Shown piece after piece: positions 1 to 6,000 of a DNA stretch of 9,027 bases; within the stretch, counting starts at the first letter, position 1, and each line of letters opens with the position of its first letter. Location of the stretch: NCBI GenBank assembly GCA_947461985.1, contig CANHNT010000062.1, forward strand, positions 1 through 9,027, read 5' to 3'. Below the pieces are notes generated by a model. The model made no database searches. It had not been told where the DNA came from and saw nothing but the letters and a program-made list of their open reading frames with translations. A program made the translations under genes and the position numbers. Source of the DNA: Bacteroidota bacterium (lineage in GTDB: Bacteria; Bacteroidota; Bacteroidia; Chitinophagales; Chitinophagaceae).

Positions 1-1
1 A

Positions 2-2824
2 AAAAATCTTTTTATTGTTTTATTTTTAATAGGATTCTTCATTCATTCCGACAAACTAGATGCTCAAAATTGGAATTATTCCTACAGCCATTTTACTAAA
101 GAAGATGGGCTGCCTAGTAACATTATATATCAATTAGCAAATGATAATGATGGTTTTATTTGGATAGGAACAGATGCAGGATTAGTTCGATTTGATGGGA
201 GTCATTTTATCACCTTTACAACTGATGATGGATTGCCTAGCAATGATGTTTTTAAATTAACATGTGATAGTAAGAATAGAGTTTGGATGATTAGTATGTC
301 TAAAGAAATTTGTTATTATCAAAATGGTAAAATACATAACAAATACAATACTCCATTTCTTAAAAAAATCGAAATAAAACAACAAATATTAGATATTCTG
401 GAAGATAAAGATTCAACAATATGGATAACATCTGCACCAAATGATATTTATAAAATAAAAAAACAAAATGTAGTAAAGGATACTGTAAAAGATCGATTAA
501 GTCGATCAATAAATTATAATGGGAAAATATATTTATTTTCAGAAGTGCAGAAAAAAATAAATTCCTATTCTGATGGTTTAGTTATATTAGATGATACAAT
601 TATTTATTCAACTAATAATGAACTGAAAAAAATACCCTTGTCAAGCTATAAGTTAGATATGTTAAATTTAACTATACTAAATTGGATAATCGTTGCGGAT
701 AAAAATAAGAATATATGGAAACTTAGCAAACAGGGATTGTTTGTTTATCATTACAAAAACAACAGAATACCCAATATTTATTTGCCCAAATATACTGTTG
801 CTAGAGCACTTTATGATATAAATAATAATCTTTGGATAGCTACATTAGGAAACGGGTTGTATAAAGTCAATAATGATTTTGCAAGAGTTTATTTAAACAA
901 TCAATTCGAGAATTATAATTATAATCAGTCTATCTGTGTAACTCCAAATTATATTTACATAGGAAATAATAATTGCCAACTTAAAATAATAGACCGGTAT
1001 ACGGGTCAATTAATGCATTCTATTTTAATAGATAAATTTGGAATAAAAGGGGCAAGGATATTAAAAATTTCAGCGTTTAAACAATTTTTAATATTAACGA
1101 CAGATGAAGGAACGTATACTGTAAATAAAAATAATTTAAAAATTAAAAAAATTACCAAAGAAACTGATAAAAACCATTTTATTGATAATGATACAATTGT
1201 TTTTTTAAAAAGAAATAATTTTTTAAAAATGACAAATTCTTTTCAGCTATTAGATTCAATATTTGTAGATAAAAGATGTTATTCGTATTGTAAATTTTTA
1301 AATGACGAATTAATAGGTACAGAAGAGGGTGTTTTTAAGTATGAAAACAAAAAAACTATTCCATACAAACTAAATGAAAATACTGATTTTAGAATTATGG
1401 ATATGCAGAAAAAAGATTCAATTCTTTTTTTAGCTACAATAAACAATGGGGTATATTTTGTAAAAAATAGAAAAGTAATTGATAAACTAAATATTAAAAA
1501 TGGGCTCAGCAGCAATAATTGTTTTAAACTGCAACTATTAAATGACAATTTATTTATTTCAACTAATAATGGCTTGAATGTTTATAATTTAAAAACAAAA
1601 AAAATAATAAATATATTTGAAGCAAATGGGTTGGTTTCGAATATGGTTAATGATTTTGTGGTAGAAAATGATACGATTTATGCAGCTACCGAAATAGGCA
1701 TTTCTGTTATTCCTCTTAAAAATATTGATACTACACAAAAATTAATATTATTTTGCAAGCCTATTATTGTTGGCAACGATACCCTTTGGAATCGAGATTC
1801 GATATTTGAAACCTATACAAATAAACGCTTTATTGTCAATTTAAATGCATTGAGTTATAAAGCAAAAGGGAATGTTATTTTTTATTATAAATTAAATAAT
1901 ATCGATTCTAATTTTACGGCAACTAAAGACCAAATAATCAATCTGAAATTTTCGGCCTCAGGGGATTATGAATTTTTAGCTTATGCTACTGATGTGAACA
2001 AAACGAATAGCCGAATCTTGAAAATTAAAATAATAGTAAAATCATTGTTTTGGCAAACAATATGGTTTAAACTCATTTCAATCTTATGTTTTTTACTTTT
2101 AATTTATATAATTTTTAAATGGCAAATACAAAAAGTTACAAAAAATGAATTAAAGTTAAGAGAAAAAGATACTAAAATTCATCAATTAGAATTGTCTGTT
2201 TGGCGATCAAAAATTAATCCACATTTTTTATTTAATTCATTAAACTCCATTGTCGCATTAATAAAAATTAATAAATATGATAATGCGGTCGATTATATCA
2301 ATGATTTTTCAATTGTACTTCGTAAAACAATTCAAAGTTCTCATAAATTATTTAATATTATTGAGGAAGAAATAATTCTAATAGAAAGTTTATTAAACTT
2401 GGAAATGATGAAACGAGAAAATAAGTTTCATTATTCAATCAAGTTAGGATCTTCGGATTTGAAATATTTATTTTTTCCAACACTTTTAATACAACCAGTG
2501 ATAGAAAATTCATTGAAACATGGAATTAAATCTAACCCCAATGGGCAAATATTAATATCTTTTTATGAACAAGATGAAACAATAATTTGCACTATTGAAG
2601 ATAATGGAGAGGGTATTTCTGATTTGGTTGATAATAACACTTCTCATCGATCGATGGGTATAAATTTAATTAAAGAAAAAATAAAAATAATTGAAGAAAT
2701 AATTGAAGCAAAAATTGGATTTATTTTTAAAAATAAATTGGATGTAAATAATAATGGAACTATTACTATATTTGTTATTCCGAAGATTACTACAGAAAAA
2801 TATGTTAAGTACAATAATAGTTGA
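2..2824 (+). CDS. Sensor histidine kinase of the LytS/YpdA type with periplasmic propeller (5' end cut by window)
   Basis: The reading frame is open from the first bases, so the start codon lies just outside the window; residues are numbered from base 2. Residues 1-21 form a hydrophobic signal peptide ending LDA before Gln22. Propeller-type repeats follow (DGLPSNIIYQL...FIWIGTDAGL at 35-61, a second DGLPSN at 76-81, NNNLWIATLGNGLY and NGLSSNN further on). A Y_Y_Y-like beta domain lies at about 610-679 and one membrane helix at about 688-705. The cytoplasmic His_kinase (PF06580) segment has INPHFLFNSLNSI with phospho-acceptor His741. An ATPase domain follows, with N-box Asn836 (QPVIENSLKHG) and G-box DNGEGI at 867-872. 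Members of this family sense a periplasmic ligand and phosphorylate a LytTR regulator, here the overlapping next gene. The ligand cannot be told from sequence. The gene is markedly AT-rich. An internal TTG at 233 is not the start, because signal peptide and first blade lie upstream. Confidence 0.93.
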   Translation, partial: KNLFIVLFLIGFFIHSDKLDAQNWNYSYSHFTKEDGLPSNIIYQLANDNDGFIWIGTDAGLVRFDGSHFITFTTDDGLPSNDVFKLTCDSKNRVWMISMSKEICYYQNGKIHNKYNTPFLKKIEIKQQILDILEDKDSTIWITSAPNDIYKIKKQNVVKDTVKDRLSRSINYNGKIYLFSEVQKKINSYSDGLVILDDTIIYSTNNELKKIPLSSYKLDMLNLTILNWIIVADKNKNIWKLSKQGLFVYHYKNNRIPNIYLPKYTVARALYDINNNLWIATLGNGLYKVNNDFARVYLNNQFENYNYNQSICVTPNYIYIGNNNCQLKIIDRYTGQLMHSILIDKFGIKGARILKISAFKQFLILTTDEGTYTVNKNNLKIKKITKETDKNHFIDNDTIVFLKRNNFLKMTNSFQLLDSIFVDKRCYSYCKFLNDELIGTEEGVFKYENKKTIPYKLNENTDFRIMDMQKKDSILFLATINNGVYFVKNRKVIDKLNIKNGLSSNNCFKLQLLNDNLFISTNNGLNVYNLKTKKIINIFEANGLVSNMVNDFVVENDTIYAATEIGISVIPLKNIDTTQKLILFCKPIIVGNDTLWNRDSIFETYTNKRFIVNLNALSYKAKGNVIFYYKLNNIDSNFTATKDQIINLKFSASGDYEFLAYATDVNKTNSRILKIKIIVKSLFWQTIWFKLISILCFLLLIYIIFKWQIQKVTKNELKLREKDTKIHQLELSVWRSKINPHFLFNSLNSIVALIKINKYDNAVDYINDFSIVLRKTIQSSHKLFNIIEEEIILIESLLNLEMMKRENKFHYSIKLGSSDLKYLFFPTLLIQPVIENSLKHGIKSNPNGQILISFYEQDETIICTIEDNGEGISDLVDNNTSHRSMGINLIKEKIKIIEEIIEAKIGFIFKNKLDVNNNGTITIFVIPKITTEKYVKYNNS

Positions 2825-3536
2825 TGATGAACGATTAAATATTAGTTTATTAGAAGCAAATCTCCAGAAATATTCACCTGAGTTAGAAATAATTGGTACT
2901 GCAGAAAGCGTAAATGATGCTTTTGAGCTAATTATTAATAAAAAACCAGATATTATATTTTTAGATATACAACTGCATGATCAAACGGCTTTCGATTTAT
3001 TAGAAATGTTGGATGATGATGAATTAAACATTATACTAATTACAGCCTATGAGCATTATGGAATTAAAGCAATCAAATATGGCGTTATTGATTATTTATT
3101 GAAACCGATTCAAATTGCTGAGCTAATTAATGCGATAAAAAAAGTAAAAAACAAACTTCATATAAAAGCTTTTGCAAAACATCCTATAATTGAAAAAGAA
3201 TTTTTACACATACATTCTCGTGAACATATCGAAATGATCAAACTAGCAGATATTATTTATCTTGCAGCAAATGGAAGTTATACCGATATCTATTTAGTAA
3301 ATAATGTAAAAATTGTTGCTTCAAGACCTTTGAAAAATATTGAAGAACAAATTCAGTCTGCCAATTTTTTAAGAGTACATAATAGTTATATCATCAATAT
3401 TTATTACATCGATAAAATTATTAAAAATAAATATGGAAGAGTAATTATGAAAAATGGTTTTGAAATACCTATTTCTGCCACTAAAAGGAAAATAGTAGCC
3501 GAAAGTTTAGGATTTAAAACAAATCATTTAGAATAA
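2802..3536 (+). CDS. LytTR-family response regulator
   Basis: A 244-residue regulator with an N-terminal receiver domain (about 1-118) and a C-terminal LytTR DNA-binding domain (about 140-238). Receiver signatures are visible: acidic pocket Asp8/Asp9, phosphorylation site Asp55 in IIFLDIQL, Thr81 in ILITAYE and Lys101 in LLKP. The LytTR part shows the family pattern I-YLAANGSYTDIY, a central RPLKNIEEQ helix, FLRVHNSYIIN, and a basic end (PISATKRK). I chose the ATG at 2802 because the receiver fold begins immediately after it (MLSTIIVDDE). An upstream in-frame ATG at 2754 would add 16 residues unlike this family, encoded inside the kinase gene. The chosen start overlaps the kinase by 23 bp, so the two are almost certainly co-transcribed and probably translationally coupled. 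Phosphorylation by the kinase should control binding to target promoters; the targets are unknown. Confidence 0.95.
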   Translation: MLSTIIVDDERLNISLLEANLQKYSPELEIIGTAESVNDAFELIINKKPDIIFLDIQLHDQTAFDLLEMLDDDELNIILITAYEHYGIKAIKYGVIDYLLKPIQIAELINAIKKVKNKLHIKAFAKHPIIEKEFLHIHSREHIEMIKLADIIYLAANGSYTDIYLVNNVKIVASRPLKNIEEQIQSANFLRVHNSYIINIYYIDKIIKNKYGRVIMKNGFEIPISATKRKIVAESLGFKTNHLE

Positions 3537-3570
3537 AAAAATTACTACACCACAATTAAAATAAATTAAT

Positions 3571-3801
3571 ATGCAATTACCCAAATTTCTTTTAGGCGAC
3601 AACACAGATTGTCCGGACGATATTTTTATTATTCATTTAGATTTTCCTCGTTTTATCATTAACTTAAAAGATGATGAAGTGGAATTACTCGATGAAACCG
3701 ATGAACTCACAGATGCTGAATTACAAACAGAAATGACCGTATTAATTGAAGAAGCTGGTTTATTTTATGATAGAGAAGTGAATCGATATGACGAAGAATA
3801 A
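3571..3801 (+). CDS. Small acidic conserved hypothetical protein
   Basis: A 76-residue protein in which 23 residues are Asp or Glu, with no signal peptide or membrane segment, so probably cytoplasmic. The N-terminal half (LPKFLLGDNTDCPDDIF, then IHLDFPRFIINL) resembles, from memory, a short hypothetical protein family conserved in Bacteroidota. The C-terminal half (TDAELQTEM...IEEAGLFYDREVNRYDEE) is predicted helical. I know of no assigned function. It starts 34 bp after the response regulator on the same strand with no hairpin between them, so it may be on the same transcript, but an independent promoter in that short gap cannot be excluded. The ATG at 3571 is preceded by the A-rich AAATTAAT usual in this group. 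The base composition is less AT-rich than the kinase, suggesting an ordinary conserved gene rather than an accidental frame. Confidence 0.8.
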   Translation: MQLPKFLLGDNTDCPDDIFIIHLDFPRFIINLKDDEVELLDETDELTDAELQTEMTVLIEEAGLFYDREVNRYDEE

Positions 3802-3849
3802 TTAGACGATCCTTTTTTTAGTCTTAAAATTTTGTTACTAAATTGAAAT

Positions 3850-3882
3850 TTGCTTTTAAATAAAAAAATGAGCTTATTTTTG
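3850..3882 (+). promoter_or_regulatory. Candidate Bacteroidota-type promoter for the small lipoprotein genes
   Basis: TATTTTTG at 3875-3882 matches the phylum's -7 consensus TAnnTTTG. A TTG at 3850-3852 lies 22 bases upstream as a possible -33 element. The -7 box ends 19 bp before the ATG at 3902, implying a very short leader. In such AT-rich DNA the -7 match alone is moderate evidence; its position directly before a gene after a 100-bp gap supports it. Confidence 0.5.
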
Positions 3883-3901
3883 AATATTAAATAATATAAA
3901 A

Positions 3902-4144
3902 ATGAAAAAAATAATCACCGTTTTCGCTGTAATAGGTTTTATAGCAACATTACCATCATGTAATAATGAAACAACAATGGATCTTGCAACTGTAACTGCA
4001 CAAGTAGATTCTCTAGCCTCTTCAAAAATTGAAACAGCAACTGCTACTGCAATTACAGAGTGTGAAACTCGTATGGCTACCGAATTAAAATCGATGACCG
4101 ACTCAATGGTTCAAGCAAAAAAAATGGAATCAGCAGCGCAATAA
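3902..4144 (+). CDS. Small lipoprotein with predicted helical body and one internal Cys
   Basis: An 80-residue protein with a classic lipoprotein signal: MKKII, a hydrophobic stretch, then lipobox LPSC with Cys20 as the acylation site. The mature part is only about 60 residues, rich in Ala, Thr, Ser and Glu, and predicted helical, possibly a coiled coil (VTAQVDSLASSKIE onward). It holds one further cysteine, Cys54, in the context TECETRM. I recognise no family. The next gene encodes a lipoprotein that aligns with it around both cysteines, so the pair looks like a diverged tandem duplication. The protein should sit in the outer or inner membrane facing the periplasm, or possibly be surface-exposed; the sequence does not decide which. 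Translation begins at the only ATG that supplies the signal peptide, 19 bp after a TAnnTTTG box. Confidence 0.85.
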   Translation: MKKIITVFAVIGFIATLPSCNNETTMDLATVTAQVDSLASSKIETATATAITECETRMATELKSMTDSMVQAKKMESAAQ

Positions 4145-4175
4145 TTATTAATTATAAATTGTCAATTATTAATTA
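4143..4175. repeat. Short AT-rich direct repeat between the two lipoprotein genes
   Basis: The 12-mer AATTATTAATTA occurs at 4143-4154, overlapping the stop codon of the first lipoprotein gene, and again at 4164-4175, 21 bp apart. AATTGTCAATT lies between them. Because the unit is itself nearly palindromic, the region can also form weak hairpins. No U-tract terminator or good -7 box is seen in this 77-bp gap, so the two genes are probably co-transcribed. The repeat may be neutral AT-rich sequence. Confidence 0.45.
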
Positions 4176-4221
4176 ATAGCAACAAATTTTAAAATACAAA
4201 TAAAAATAAATTTAAATAAAA

Positions 4222-4719
4222 ATGAAAAATTTAAAATATATCATCGTTCCAGCATTGGCTGCCTTCATGTTTACTGCATGTAACAACGAAGTAAAAGGAC
4301 CTACTCAAGCTGAGATTGATACTCAAGTTGAATTAAAAGTAAAAGCAGCAACCGATCAATTAAAAGCCGATTGCGATAACCGCATCATGCAAGCTGCACA
4401 ATTAAAAGCAGATAGTATTTTAGCTAAAACAGAAACTAAAAAAGTGGAAGCATCAGTTCCAGTTGCGAAACCAGTTGCGCCAGCACCAAAACCAACAACA
4501 CCAAAACCAACAACACCTAAAGTTACAACGCCTGTAAAAAGCCAAACAATTGAAAGTGGTGGAATGAGAGGTCAATCTGACCAATCAAAATTAAAAGACA
4601 AAAATAGTGTAGAAGGTGGAGGGATGAGAAATCAATCAGACCAAAATGTTAAGAAAGATGTAAGAAGTATTGAAGGTGGAGGAATGAGAGGTCAATCTGA
4701 CGAAAGCAAAAAGAAATAA
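4222..4719 (+). CDS. Repeat-bearing lipoprotein with Pro/Thr linker and GGGMRGQSD repeats
   Basis: A 165-residue protein with a lipoprotein signal ending FTAC (Cys20). Residues 21-78 are a charged, probably helical or coiled-coil segment with one internal cysteine, Cys51, in ADCDNRI. This resembles the TECETRM site of the preceding lipoprotein. Residues 79-109 are a Pro/Thr/Lys/Val linker with a repeated PKPTT unit. From residue 110 come three copies of a 20-residue repeat (IESGGMRGQSDQ, VEGGGMRNQSDQ, IEGGGMRGQSDE), the last shortened at the basic end SKKK. This layout (lipid anchor, helical stalk, flexible linker, repeated tail) suits a protein reaching from a membrane toward a periplasmic or surface partner such as peptidoglycan, but this is inference. 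I do not recognise the repeat from a named family. A strong terminator follows 21 bp after the stop codon. Confidence 0.85.
   Translation: MKNLKYIIVPALAAFMFTACNNEVKGPTQAEIDTQVELKVKAATDQLKADCDNRIMQAAQLKADSILAKTETKKVEASVPVAKPVAPAPKPTTPKPTTPKVTTPVKSQTIESGGMRGQSDQSKLKDKNSVEGGGMRNQSDQNVKKDVRSIEGGGMRGQSDESKKK
4549..4716 (+). repeat. Three in-frame 60-bp tandem repeats in the lipoprotein C-terminus
   Basis: Units begin at 4549, 4609 and 4669, exactly 60 bp apart; the third is cut to 48 bp by the stop. Each encodes [IV]E[SG]GGMR[GN]QSD[QE] followed by a variable Lys-rich spacer. The core GG-GGR-ATGAGA is close to identical in DNA, whereas spacers differ, suggesting an old duplication with selection on the core motif. 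Confidence 0.9.
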
Positions 4720-4740
4720 TATTTTTCTAAATTATCTTTA

Positions 4741-4771
4741 AAAAAGCGATTTCAAATTGAAATCGCTTTTT
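4741..4771 (+). terminator. Rho-independent terminator after the lipoprotein unit
   Basis: GCGATTTCAA at 4746-4755 is the exact reverse complement of TTGAAATCGC at 4757-4766. A-runs before and T-runs after extend the stem, and seven T follow. At least 8 bp of the stem can form around a short AT loop. The flanking A and T runs would let it work in both directions, but the only gene ending here is the + strand lipoprotein, 21 bp upstream. Confidence 0.9.
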
Positions 4772-4908
4772 TTATGGGTATTAGTTTTTATTAAGAAAAA
4801 ACATTTCATAATTTTAAATAAAAATGCAACTTTAAAAGAATATAATAATTTTTAAAAAAAAATAATTTCTCAAAATGAAAAATTAGTAAAAGCAACATAA
4901 TCACTAAT

Positions 4909-4940
4909 CCAAAGCGTTTGCGACGAAGGAAGCAATCGCA
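4909..4940 (+). repeat. Left copy of the 32-bp inverted repeat
   Basis: Matches the reverse complement of 5281-5312 at 31 of 32 positions (mismatch at 4913/5308); the inner 27 bp (4914-4940) are identical. This copy also holds an internal hairpin: TTTGCGA (4917-4923) pairs with TCGCAAA (4936-4942) across a 12-base loop, giving a REP-like structure. Confidence 0.93.
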
Positions 4941-4952
4941 AAACACGTTATT

Positions 4953-4960
4953 TAAATTTG
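4953..4960 (+). promoter_or_regulatory. Fossil -7 promoter box of the GIY-YIG gene
   Basis: TAAATTTG fits TAnnTTTG exactly and ends 23 bp before the remnant ATG at 4984, a normal spacing for this phylum. No convincing -33 TTG lies at the expected distance. It sits inside the inverted repeats, so it would have travelled with the element. Confidence 0.4.
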
Positions 4961-4983
4961 ATAAAAATAATTATCTTCATTAT

Positions 4984-5320
4984 ATGAAAAAGTAGGTGCT
5001 GTTTATGTCATGTCGAATATATGCAATACAGTTCTGTACATTGTTGCTACATCTGATTTAGTTAACAGAGTTATTCAACATTAACAAAAATTATTTCCTA
5101 ATAGTTTTACTGCTAAATAAAATTGTAGTAAGTCGGTCTACTTCAAGAGTTTTCATACGATTGAAGAAGCACTTGCAGAAGAAAAAAGATTGAAAGGAGG
5201 TAATCGAGCAAGAAAATTGCATTAGTAAATTCTATAAATGAATTGTGGGAAATAATTAAAGAATGGGAACTCTTTTATTATGCGATTGCTTCCTTCGTCG
5301 CAAACGCGTTGGGCAAATAA
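4984..5320 (+). pseudogene. GIY-YIG endonuclease-like gene, disrupted
   Basis: Conceptual translation gives a recognisable small GIY-YIG protein. It reads VGAVYVMSN with TVLYIVATSDLVNRVIQH (the GIY and YIG halves, with Gly of YIG replaced by Val), FPNSFTAK, VYFKSFHTIEEALAEEKRLKGGNRARK, then IALVNSINELWEIIKEW. These match the usual order: nuclease beta strands, Arg helix, and the E-K-LKGG block. Inactivating changes are a one-base deletion in the A-run after the ATG (4986-4991), in-frame TAA at 5082-5084 and at 5118-5120, and another one-base deletion in the A-run at 5212-5216. After the second shift the frame stays open to TAA at 5318-5320, running through the right inverted repeat and adding a tail (FYYAIASFVANALGK) not typical of the family. 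Functional relatives in Bacteroidota are about 90-100 residues and of unclear role. The gene is dead unless several sequencing errors are assumed. Confidence 0.85.
5281..5312 (-). repeat. Right copy of the 32-bp inverted repeat
   Basis: Reverse complement of 4909-4940 with one mismatch. Its internal hairpin is shorter than in the left copy (TGCGA 5281-5285 with TCGCA 5298-5302). The repeat overlaps the readthrough tail of the GIY-YIG pseudogene and lies 8 bp before the next terminator stem. Confidence 0.93.
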
Positions 5321-5352
5321 AAAAAGAGCTTATCATATGATAAGCTCTTTTT
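5321..5352 (-). terminator. Bidirectional rho-independent terminator
   Basis: A perfect 14-bp stem: AAAAAGAGCTTATC (5321-5334) and GATAAGCTCTTTTT (5339-5352), with loop ATAT. A-runs on one arm and T-runs on the other give a U-tract in both directions. It lies 18 bp beyond the stop codon of the EGF-like lipoprotein gene on the - strand, its most likely client, and also directly after the end of the + strand GIY-YIG remnant. Confidence 0.9.
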
Positions 5353-5370
5353 AAATATTAGAATAATGAA

Positions 5371-5901
5371 TTATTGTTTAATCATTGTTGTAAAAGTGTA
5401 TGTGTAAGCTGGTACACCATCATCTTTGTAAGAAATGCTACCTGCACCTCCAGTTAAAGAATTTCCAGAACCAGTAATATTACTGTAAGTATAAGTACCA
5501 ACAGTTACGTTAGGACAAGTAAAAGTACCTGCACTATTTATTGTACCTGGGAACGTTAACATAGTTGCGTCGCTTGCATTTTTCATTGTCACAGTAATTG
5601 CAGTTGTGCTAGATGTATCAGAATTTGAAATTACCATTTTCCATCCAGTGTAAGTTCCAGAAGGAGTGCCGTTATCAACGCCATTTCCTACATAAGTCCC
5701 AATATATTTTGTTTTTGTTTTTGTTTCGCAAGAAGCTCCTTCATAACCACTAGGGCAAGTACAAGATCCGTCAGTACAAGTCCCACCGTTAGAACAAATT
5801 ACATCTTTACAAGCGTCTGGATTACAAGATGTCATAATGGTAGCAGTAAAAGCACTCATTGTTAAAATTGAGGCGACTAAAATGTTTTTGATTTTTTTCA
5901 T
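5371..5901 (-). CDS. EGF-like domain lipoprotein with beta-rich C-terminal domain
   Basis: A 176-residue predicted lipoprotein. Residues 1-25 form a signal peptide with lipobox MTSC, so Cys26 is acylated and the protein is membrane-anchored outside the cytoplasm. A compact EGF-like module follows with six cysteines (31, 36, 42, 47, 49, 58) in the spacing C-x4-C-x5-C-x4-C-x-C-x8-C and the typical SNGGTC and CPSGYEGASCE motifs. From about residue 64 the sequence is rich in Thr, Ser, Gly and aromatic residues (YIGTYVGNG...GWKMVIS...ITVTMKNAS...) and probably forms a beta barrel or sandwich. Small lipoproteins with an EGF-like module before such a domain recur in Bacteroidota; their role is unknown, with surface adhesion or ligand binding as guesses. 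Cys129 in the C-terminal domain has no obvious partner. The gene stands alone, with a weak promoter-like box upstream and a strong terminator downstream. Confidence 0.9.
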   Translation of the reverse strand: MKKIKNILVASILTMSAFTATIMTSCNPDACKDVICSNGGTCTDGSCTCPSGYEGASCETKTKTKYIGTYVGNGVDNGTPSGTYTGWKMVISNSDTSSTTAITVTMKNASDATMLTFPGTINSAGTFTCPNVTVGTYTYSNITGSGNSLTGGAGSISYKDDGVPAYTYTFTTMIKQ

Positions 5902-5928
5902 GTTATTATTTTTTTAATTGTTAAGAAG

Positions 5929-5936
5929 CAAATATG
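5929..5936 (-). promoter_or_regulatory. Possible -7 box for the EGF-like lipoprotein gene
   Basis: Read on the - strand, CATATTTG matches TAnnTTTG at all but the first base and ends 27 bases before the ATG at 5901. I see no good -33 TTG, so this is only a candidate. Confidence 0.35.
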
Positions 5937-6000
5937 CATTTATATATTTAAAAATGGAATGCTTTTTATAAAGTTTACATTTTTTTTACAAAGGAAAACC

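Larger units (their letters stand above)
4909..5312. mobile_element. Inverted-repeat-bounded remnant element carrying a decayed GIY-YIG nuclease gene
   Basis: A 32-bp inverted repeat with a single mismatch bounds about 404 bp. The inner segment contains a promoter-like box and a broken GIY-YIG gene on the + strand. No Y1, DDE or other transposase is encoded, and no clear target-site duplication is visible next to the ends (left flank ACTAAT, right flank GCAAAT). The arrangement suggests a small mobile or dispersed repeat unit that has since decayed. Terminal inverted repeats plus nuclease cargo could also arise from two separate insertions of a REP-like repeat beside an existing gene. Whether copies exist elsewhere in the genome is the deciding question and cannot be seen here. 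Confidence 0.5.

Noticed and set aside
233..235. TTG at 233 as start of the kinase
   Set aside because: The same frame is open for 77 further codons upstream, which encode a signal peptide and the first propeller motifs.
1279..1548. An 89-codon open frame on the - strand inside the kinase gene
   Set aside because: It lies wholly within the clear kinase coding frame, is low-complexity Phe/Ser/Leu-rich as expected of the antisense of AT-rich DNA, and shows no recognisable domain.
2754..2756. ATG at 2754 as start of the response regulator
   Set aside because: The added 16 residues are not receiver-domain sequence and overlap the kinase C-terminus; the ATG at 2802 begins directly at the first receiver strand.
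3803..3836. Possible hairpin terminator after the acidic protein gene (AGAC...GTCT flanking a T-run)
   Set aside because: The stem is only 4-5 bp, with the T-run in the loop rather than after the stem.
4772..4908. A small gene or RNA in the AT-rich gap before the inverted repeat
   Set aside because: No frame with a plausible start and protein-like composition, and no stable hairpin, is visible.
4900..5320. Target-site duplication around the inverted repeats
   Set aside because: Flanks compared base by base (ACTAAT on the left, GCAAAT on the right) share no convincing direct repeat beyond AT-rich chance.
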